Below are positions 22,421 through 27,814 of a DNA stretch of 27,814 nt, piece after piece. The notes under the pieces are model-generated. The model did not search any database and had not been told where the DNA came from. It saw nothing but the letters and a program-made list of their open reading frames with translations. The DNA comes from a virus, in IMG/VR virus record IMGVR_UViG_3300028801_000090, positions 1-27,814 of that record. The stretch is one strand, 5' to 3'. Position numbers and translations under genes: made by a program. Within the stretch, counting starts at the first letter, position 1, and every line of letters begins with the position of its first letter.

Positions 22421-22840
22421 TTTCTTCTTCGAGGTTTCCGGCTTCGGCCGCTCGCGCTCAAGTTCCGAGCGCACACGAAACCATAAACTGAGTTCTACGT
22501 CACATATCCACTGCTCCAGCTGATAGGCAATGGAGCGCCTACCTGCGATCTCGCACATGACGCTGTTGGAAGGGCTCCAGTACGGCGCATTCCATCCACA
22601 GGGACCCGCGATTACCCGCGCCACGAACCGCACGCCTTCATCGGTTGCCAGAATCGCCCTGAGATCATTTTCGGCCTGCAGGTCCTTCTGCTTGTCCGAG
22701 AGCGCCTTTTCCTTGAGCGCTTTCGGGTCATTGGACTTCTGCGGTCTGTCGAGAAACTTATCCGTCGGATCAGGTTTCTTCCCCGGTTCAAAGAGACTCT
22801 CGGCCGATGTGGCAGGACCTGCGGCTTCTTCCTCCGTCAT
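22412..22840 (-). CDS. Bbp19-like phage protein, 142 aa
   Basis: The ATG overlaps the portal stop (ATGA). The N-terminus is charged and disordered; the conserved part begins at about residue 55 (AENDLRAILATDEGVRFVARVI), the DLR.VL.T.EG.R signature of the Bbp19 family, followed by CGWNAPYWSPSNSVMCEIAGRRSIAYQL, which matches the family's G.R.....L pattern. Members lie between portal and scaffold genes in BPP-1-like phages; their role is not known. The end is basic (KPETSKKKSG). Confidence 0.75.
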   Translation of the reverse strand: MTEEEAAGPATSAESLFEPGKKPDPTDKFLDRPQKSNDPKALKEKALSDKQKDLQAENDLRAILATDEGVRFVARVIAGPCGWNAPYWSPSNSVMCEIAGRRSIAYQLEQWICDVELSLWFRVRSELERERPKPETSKKKSG

Positions 22841-24765
22841 GCGCCCTGCCCGGCCCCAATAGCTTTAGCGATGTCCCCAAGGCCCCCTGAGGCGCCGGCA
22901 TCGGCTGCGCTCTTGAGCGCTCCTGCGTGCGCCTGCATCGTCTGGGCGGCCTGTGCCTGCTGCTCGAGCTGAGCTTGTTTCGCCTGCACCTGCGCACGCT
23001 GGGAGCGGATCTGTTTGACCGTCGCATCATCGCGCACGCATTCCGGAGGCGCCCCCACCGCTGCCGCATACTTCTCAATCGACATGTCCGCATCCCACTT
23101 ATCCAGCGCGGGGTTATTGGCCATCTGCTCGGCCTGCGCGACCTGCAGCACGTATTGGGTCAGCTGCTGAATCGACTGGGCGGTTACTGCATTGATGGCT
23201 TGCGCGAGAATTGAGATGTACTTCACACGAATGGACGCGCCCTTCAAAGCCGGCGGCGGGGGCGGAAACTTCCCATGCCGAAGACACTCAGCAAAGAGCC
23301 AGTCGTGCAGCGGGTTGAACAGATCAAAGTTCATCTGCCCCAATACCGGGCCTAGCATCAGCAGCTTCTCTTGCTGCTTGGCGTTGACTTCCGCCGCGGT
23401 CTCCTTCTGCCCACCGGGAGAATCCCGCTCTGCCTGAATGAAGAGAGCGAATATATCGGCGTGGCAGATGCCATTGATGCGTCCCTGGGTTTCCTTGATA
23501 TCGGCGAGTAAGTCCTGCGTTTCTGGCTTGATGAGGTAGGCGGGCTCAAAGCCGATTTTATTCCCGTCGGGAGCCGCAAACGTCACATCCCCGGGCAGCT
23601 GGCTCGTGCGTTGATTGCGCAACGAGGGATGGGCCACCATCGGGGGGTCGACATGCTTATCGATGGCCTGCGCTTTGCGCTTCTGCTGAAGCTGAAGCGC
23701 GCGGGCGTCGCCGAGACAATCCATGGCAGGACCGCGGCCCCAGGCGTCTTCGGAATTCGTGTACCAGCGCGCACAGAAGACCGGGAAGTCCCTGAATCCA
23801 CCCACGCGCAGCAGCTTCTTTTCATCCTCCGCCTGCCCTTCAGTCTTCTGGGCGCTGTTTTTCAAAACCTTATCGGGTTCACCACCGCGCTCGTAGGTGA
23901 CGGATCTGAAGCGCATCCCGCGAGGGCCCAAGGCGCCGGGCTTGTACTCGGGGTTTTCCTCCACCGCGTGAACGAGTGACACCCAGCTATCGCGCTGGTT
24001 CTGCTCCCACTGTCCGCGCACGTAACGGGAGATATTCACCCACGTCTCTTCCTTGCGCGGGTCAAAAGTCCCATCAGCCTGCTTGACGGAGAACTTCTCC
24101 ACGACCTGCTGAACCGTCCAGCGATAGTCGCGAAACCACGTATTAACCCTGCGATGACGGTCGTTGCCGATGTAATAGCTGCCGATCGTGAAGGGTTGGA
24201 AGTGCGGGATGTCATCCTCCCCATTCTTAGGCAGCGGCCACTCGCGTCCCAACGCCATGATCCCAAACACCGGGTATTCGCCGAAGCACTCCGACAGCGC
24301 GTTATAGAAGTTCGAGCGTGAGAGAAGATCGCGAACGATCTTTGTCGTAGCTGACAACCATTCCTTGACCCCCTTGGCTTCCATGAGAGCGTCGTCCGTG
24401 AGTTCGTACGCGAACCACGGGCGTGCTTCCGATGCGGTCCCGGACATCAGTCCCGCCTGACAGGTATTGATGGCCGATAGTGGGGTTGAGTCGACAATGG
24501 CCCAGTTACGCCGCCAGCCGCGATTTGTGTCCCACGCATCATTCACCATGAAGCGACCGCGGTATGGCCGAAAATTCTCACTTAAATCACGCCAATTTGG
24601 ATACCAGGTCATCCGATCAATATTCAGCATCGACTTGCGGCGCTCGAGTCTCACTTTGAGAGCTTCCGGTATCCCGCCGCGCTTGCGATTTCTCTGACGC
24701 AAGGCGGATGAAGGCTGTACGAGCCCCTCATCCGGCGTCATGTAACCCATCCGTGTGTCGAGCAT
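22837..24765 (-). CDS. Portal (head-to-tail connecting protein), 642 aa
   Basis: Recognised as the head-to-tail connecting family of T7-like/BPP-1-like phages: WRDLSENFRPYRGRF (residues about 58-72), INTCQAGLMSGTASEARPWF (99-118), VKEWLSATTKIVRDLLSRSN, the SECFGEYPVFGIMALG stretch, then FQPFTIGSYYIGNDRHRRV and the long helical stem. The C-terminal 70 residues are Gln/Ala-rich and coiled (QAKQAQLEQQAQAAQTMQ), as in the portal barrel. Twelve copies would form the DNA entry vertex and the base for the adaptor. Length is in the family range. Confidence 0.9.
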   Translation of the reverse strand: MLDTRMGYMTPDEGLVQPSSALRQRNRKRGGIPEALKVRLERRKSMLNIDRMTWYPNWRDLSENFRPYRGRFMVNDAWDTNRGWRRNWAIVDSTPLSAINTCQAGLMSGTASEARPWFAYELTDDALMEAKGVKEWLSATTKIVRDLLSRSNFYNALSECFGEYPVFGIMALGREWPLPKNGEDDIPHFQPFTIGSYYIGNDRHRRVNTWFRDYRWTVQQVVEKFSVKQADGTFDPRKEETWVNISRYVRGQWEQNQRDSWVSLVHAVEENPEYKPGALGPRGMRFRSVTYERGGEPDKVLKNSAQKTEGQAEDEKKLLRVGGFRDFPVFCARWYTNSEDAWGRGPAMDCLGDARALQLQQKRKAQAIDKHVDPPMVAHPSLRNQRTSQLPGDVTFAAPDGNKIGFEPAYLIKPETQDLLADIKETQGRINGICHADIFALFIQAERDSPGGQKETAAEVNAKQQEKLLMLGPVLGQMNFDLFNPLHDWLFAECLRHGKFPPPPPALKGASIRVKYISILAQAINAVTAQSIQQLTQYVLQVAQAEQMANNPALDKWDADMSIEKYAAAVGAPPECVRDDATVKQIRSQRAQVQAKQAQLEQQAQAAQTMQAHAGALKSAADAGASGGLGDIAKAIGAGQGA

Positions 24766-24769
24766 GGCT

Positions 24770-25063
24770 TTAGCTCTCTGGCTTCATCTTCACGCGATCC
24801 AGCACGGCGTGCGGCGTCTGCTCTTCCCGGGTGCCGGAATTGCCGTGACGCTTCGCATCCGCATTCGGGTGAGTAGCATCCGCATAGCCACCCCCGGGCA
24901 GATGGCCTACGGTTTCCTTGTGGTGGTGCGCGATACCGCCACGGTGATGCACCGGGAATCCCCCGAGGACGGGGTCAACTTCGCGCGCATCGGGGGTTGA
25001 GGTCTGTCGAGGACGTGCGCGTAGCGTCTCGCGATACCCTTTACCGGACTTGTAGTCGCTCAT
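24770..25063 (-). CDS. His-rich small protein before portal, 97 aa
   Basis: ATG 25063 is fixed by AGGAG eight bases upstream; the frame is open further but that part overlaps the previous gene and is Arg/Ser-rich. The product is charged, Gly/His-rich and probably disordered (MSDYKSGKGYRETLRARP, then VHHRGGIAHHHKETVGH and DATHPNADAKRHGNSG), ending DRVKMKPES. About ten His lie in 97 residues. The clusters could bind metal or nucleic acid. No family is recognised. The stop (TAA) lies four bases before the portal start. Confidence 0.6.
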   Translation of the reverse strand: MSDYKSGKGYRETLRARPRQTSTPDAREVDPVLGGFPVHHRGGIAHHHKETVGHLPGGGYADATHPNADAKRHGNSGTREEQTPHAVLDRVKMKPES

Positions 25064-25073
25064 GAGAGTTCTC

Positions 25074-26315
25074 CTAGAAGACAAAACGGACGGGTGGGAT
25101 GGGGTCTGAGATCGGCAACAAGGGCGTCGGTTGCGCGGTGGCAAGGGTGAAGAGCGGGGTCGTTGAGGGAACCTGCATCATCCAGCCAAACTGCTGCGTG
25201 GCTGAGTGAGGCCCGTAGTTCACGTTGTAAGCGCTGTAGTCGGATGCGAAGGCGATATCGAACACATCCCCGATCTGGTGATAGATCCCACCGTAAGTGC
25301 CGGGCTGCACCGCTACGCAGCGGAAACCGGTATTGGGCGGCGTCGGAGGCGGTAAGAAAATCGCCGCCACATTCGGGAAATCGAAGTGCTCCTGAGTCTT
25401 CGCCCCACGCCACTGGAGAGATTCGTACTGCTGAAAGACAAAGGGTTTAGGCGCCTGATTCGGCGTGATCTGCGTGATGATGACGTTTGGGAAGTCGTAT
25501 GGCGCTTGTGGCGGCTGACGCTTGAACTGCAGATCCGGGAACGTCGACTGAACGAAGGGAGACGTGGGCTTTAGGTTCAACGCAACGACGTTCGGGAAGT
25601 CATACGTCGCCTGTGCCTGCTGGCGCTTGTAGCTGTAATCCTCGCTCTGACGCTGAACGAATGGCGCTTGCGCTGCAGCGATCCCCAGGATGAGTGCATT
25701 CGGGAAGACGAACGGGTCCTGTGCCGGTTGGCGTTTAAAGACCGGGGTGTACTGTTCCCCCTGCACCAGGGGTTCAGGTTGCGGCAGATAGATCGTCGAG
25801 CGGCCATATTGCCCGGAGAGCGAATCTCGATGCTTCAGCTGGTCATCAAAGAGTGTCGGGATGAAGGGCTTCGCACCAATCTGACTCAAGTTCGCGACGA
25901 GATTCGGAAGCGGAGACGTGTCCTGAATCTGACGCCGCGTATGAATGGCCGGCATCATGACAATGGACCCGGGCTGCCCGGGGACGATGTGCAGGCCAAA
26001 GACCGAGGTGAGCAGGTTCGGCGCGTCCGGCAGCTGACCCTTCATCGTCTCGCGGTGATAGGTCTCGCTGTTCGCGTCGAGATTCAGGACCGTGTTGAGC
26101 GAAGGCCCCGGATGGCGAACCAGAAGGTTCGGCAGCAGGTCCATCGTCTGGCCCTTGAGGGACTCGCGATGATAGACCTGGTTGGAGACGTCAAGATCGT
26201 ACTGAAGAGGCGGCGCAGTGAGTCCGGGACCTAAGTGAAACAGCAACAGGTTCGGTGGGGCAGAGGTGTCCTGCCACTGCCTGCGCCTGAATACGGGGGT
26301 ATGAATCACTGCCAT
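25074..26315 (-). CDS. Repeat protein with nine ~35-residue units and separate C-terminal domain, 413 aa
   Basis: Residues 1-330 divide by eye into nine units of 32-46 residues. Each contains a basic pair and Gln (KRQ, HRE or RRQ), a short spacer and a PNL/PNV/PNA element followed by hydrophobic residues and a Pro-rich loop, for example FKRQPPQAPYDFPNVI and YHRESLKGQTMDLLPNLL. Units 6-9 share a FDFPN/YDFPN core; units 2-3 have the YHRE..KGQ form. Residues 331-380 form a different domain (FRCVAVQPGTYGGIYHQIGD, VFDIAF, QQFGWMMQV) resembling small stand-alone phage proteins (PG.YGG.....GD.FD....GWM). The last 33 residues are Pro-rich. There is no signal peptide or TM segment. It lies in the head operon just before the portal module, so it is probably a virion protein; function unknown. 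Confidence 0.75.
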   Translation of the reverse strand: MAVIHTPVFRRRQWQDTSAPPNLLLFHLGPGLTAPPLQYDLDVSNQVYHRESLKGQTMDLLPNLLVRHPGPSLNTVLNLDANSETYHRETMKGQLPDAPNLLTSVFGLHIVPGQPGSIVMMPAIHTRRQIQDTSPLPNLVANLSQIGAKPFIPTLFDDQLKHRDSLSGQYGRSTIYLPQPEPLVQGEQYTPVFKRQPAQDPFVFPNALILGIAAAQAPFVQRQSEDYSYKRQQAQATYDFPNVVALNLKPTSPFVQSTFPDLQFKRQPPQAPYDFPNVIITQITPNQAPKPFVFQQYESLQWRGAKTQEHFDFPNVAAIFLPPPTPPNTGFRCVAVQPGTYGGIYHQIGDVFDIAFASDYSAYNVNYGPHSATQQFGWMMQVPSTTPLFTLATAQPTPLLPISDPIPPVRFVF

Positions 26316-26316
26316 A

Positions 26317-26625
26317 TCAGAACGGAGAGATGAACGGCAGCCCCTTCAGCGCTGCTTCCTGAGCTTCCTCCACCACCTTCTTGAAGGGCCTGCAAATACC
26401 TGTCAGGAAATAATCGGCCCCACACCCATCGCAGATGTGATGGTCACACTTCTTGCACCAGGATCGCGGACGCGTGCGTTTGGGATCGTTGATTACTACG
26501 CGCTGACAGTGATAACAGGTGAACGTCGATGTCTCAAAAAGCCCTCTCCCAGCCCCCGTCGGAAGACCCGCCTTGTGGACAAGCTCATCAGATACACCGG
26601 CCCCTGCGTGCCGGTGATCCGTCAT
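26317..26625 (-). CDS. Multi-CxxC zinc-binding protein, 102 aa
   Basis: I choose ATG 26625, with GAAGGG seven bases upstream; ATG 26658, three bases after the previous stop, would add 11 residues. The product has three CxxC knuckles: C37/C40 (CYHC), C57/C60 (CKKC) and C65/C68 (CDGC), plus C78 and the DHH pair at 61-63, arranged like a cross-brace zinc finger. The WCKKCDHHICDGCGA core resembles small phage zinc proteins found near structural genes, which have no assigned function. No catalytic motif is seen. Confidence 0.7.
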   Translation of the reverse strand: MTDHRHAGAGVSDELVHKAGLPTGAGRGLFETSTFTCYHCQRVVINDPKRTRPRSWCKKCDHHICDGCGADYFLTGICRPFKKVVEEAQEAALKGLPFISPF

Positions 26626-26661
26626 GAAATACCCTTCGTGGTCGCGTTTACTGCCCATAGT

Positions 26662-27814
26662 TCACATGAGGATGGTGCCAAGAAGCGGGAGAGTTACGAT
26701 GCCAGCGGTTTGGCTCAACACGCCAATCACAGCCTGAGCGCCATTGGTGTTCGCGTCCGTCCAGCCAAAGGCTGCAGACGGTGTGGCGCTACCGGCGTAG
26801 ATCTCATAACACTGTTCCGCACCAAAATTGGCAGTCGCGGTGTTCGAGATGTTGTTGACGTCGGTAAATCCGGTGCAGGCAAATCCTGCATTGGTAACGC
26901 CTACCGTCGTGTGCTGTGCGATGGCGGCCAGCGCTATGGCCGGTGGCGCTGCCAGCGACTGGCCGGAACTCGCCGTTAGGACGGACCCCGATGACCACAC
27001 GGCAGAAGCTGGCTGCGTCGGGTCTGCGGGACTTGCTGATGCGAGCCCTGAAATCTCAACGAGCGTGACCGAGCCAGTTGTGAAGTTGAACCCCGCAGAG
27101 GCAAAGGACACCTTGACGGTGTGAGAGCCAGCCACGACGGTGCCGCCCGGCAGGTACCAGATCCCGGCCCCGAGGTTACTCACCGTCCCCACGAGCACGC
27201 CGGGCGGCGTCTCAAGCGCCGTGAGTGCTGTGCTATAGGTCGTGTCTACGCACGTCGGCACCGGATGACCCCCGCCGGCGGACGTATTGAAGTAAGAGGC
27301 AATGCAGACGATGGTGTTACCTGCCGTCACGCCGTTGATGGTGACGACAATATCTGTGGCATTGCTGACCGTCTGACCGTTGACTGACTGGACGACCGCG
27401 ATTGAGGGCGCTACGTATTCAGCAAACGCCACCGCGAAAGTGGTGAACGTATCGGTGCCATGGATCGTCGTGAAATTGGCAAGCGCGTTGCCTGTGGCAG
27501 TGACGCGGGCATCCTCAAAAGCCTGGCCCGTGTTCTGGGAGGCCCCGTAACGTAAGGTGAAGGCGAGCGGGGAAGTCCCGGCAGCCGACACATTGTTTTG
27601 ATTGATATCGTAGGTATACCCGAGGAGTAGCGCCGGCTGTGTCGAGACATTGACGTTGTTCGACGTAATTGCATTCGTGCCGGTCCCCGGTGATGCCTGC
27701 GTGTTCTTCGTGGCAACGCCGATATAGGAAGCAAGCCCGGAGTACTCCGCAACCACCATGTTGCAGGTGCCGGGAGTGCCACCATTGAACGTCGCGGTAA
27801 GCGTCGTGATACCG
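26662..27814 (-). CDS. Tandem beta-sandwich (Ig-like) protein, 5' end outside window
   Basis: The frame continues past the right edge without a stop (codons before the ATG at 27759 read ITTLTATFNGGTPGTCN), so the visible 383 residues are the C-terminal part. Two copies of one beta-sandwich unit can be aligned by eye: LTATFNGGTPGTCNMVVAEY-SGLAS and VKVSFASAGFNFTTGSVTLVEI-SGLAS, each followed by a Thr/Ser/Ala-rich section and a closing FAVAFAE or QAVIGVLS strand. A further linker starts VQSVNGQTVSNATDIVV. The composition suggests a secreted or surface-exposed structural protein such as a head fibre, decoration or adhesion protein. No signal peptide can be judged, since the start is missing. Confidence 0.7.
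   Translation of the reverse strand, partial: GITTLTATFNGGTPGTCNMVVAEYSGLASYIGVATKNTQASPGTGTNAITSNNVNVSTQPALLLGYTYDINQNNVSAAGTSPLAFTLRYGASQNTGQAFEDARVTATGNALANFTTIHGTDTFTTFAVAFAEYVAPSIAVVQSVNGQTVSNATDIVVTINGVTAGNTIVCIASYFNTSAGGGHPVPTCVDTTYSTALTALETPPGVLVGTVSNLGAGIWYLPGGTVVAGSHTVKVSFASAGFNFTTGSVTLVEISGLASASPADPTQPASAVWSSGSVLTASSGQSLAAPPAIALAAIAQHTTVGVTNAGFACTGFTDVNNISNTATANFGAEQCYEIYAGSATPSAAFGWTDANTNGAQAVIGVLSQTAGIVTLPLLGTILM

Noticed and set aside
25074-26315. The repeat region as a CRISPR or DNA-level tandem array
   Set aside because: The repetition is at the protein level with strongly diverged DNA and no constant repeat with spacers.

Overview
The window is part of the genome of a tailed bacteriophage with a short, T7-style tail (podovirus morphology). 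The evidence is a portal of the head-to-tail connecting family, a scaffold, a capsid protein, T7 gp11-like and gp12-like tail tube proteins, three consecutive candidate internal virion (ejection) proteins, a beta-helix tailspike and a complete lysis cassette. The nested inner and outer membrane spanins (Rz/Rz1) point to a Gram-negative host. Base composition is GC-rich throughout. Several head genes look like the Bordetella phage BPP-1 set (capsid Bbp17-like, cement Bbp16-like, Bbp19-like), while the tail is T7-like. No terminase, polymerase, primase, integrase, tRNA or CRISPR array is visible, so packaging and replication genes lie outside the window.

Layout. (1) Positions 1-3994, plus strand: a tightly packed run of about 14 small accessory genes, most joined by ATGA-type stop/start overlaps. 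It contains the 3' end of a DUF6745 protein preceded by an Ala-Ala-Arg repeat, an HNH nuclease, several Cys-rich small proteins and micro-genes of 29, 34, 39 and 46 codons. (2) Positions 3995-4060: the two transcription directions converge here, with an inverted repeat that could act as a terminator. (3) Positions 4060-6456, minus strand: lysis cassette (GH24 endolysin, two-TM holin candidate, Rz with embedded Rz1) plus small exported or membrane proteins. (4) Positions 6453-17950: tailspike, the 1039-, 726- and 158-residue internal virion protein candidates, nozzle (gp12-like) and adaptor (gp11-like). (5) Positions 17961-22169: five small, mostly beta-rich candidate head-surface or minor head proteins, then capsid and scaffold. 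(6) Positions 22247-22420, plus strand: a 57-residue helix-turn-helix protein inserted in opposite orientation in the middle of the head operon. (7) Positions 22412-27814, minus strand: Bbp19-like protein, portal, a His-rich small protein, a 413-residue protein built of nine repeats with a separate C-terminal domain, a multi-CxxC protein, and the 3' part of a tandem beta-sandwich protein that runs off the right edge.

The minus-strand genes read right to left in assembly order (portal, scaffold, capsid, decoration, adaptor, nozzle, ejection proteins, spike, lysis) with almost no intergenic space, so they look like one late operon. The least explained parts are the repeat protein and its neighbours upstream of the portal, the antisense HTH gene, the extra domains inside the nozzle protein, the endolysin with a Phe at the usual catalytic Thr position, and the micro-gene chain at the left. 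Family assignments come from recognising sequence patterns by eye; no database search was run.
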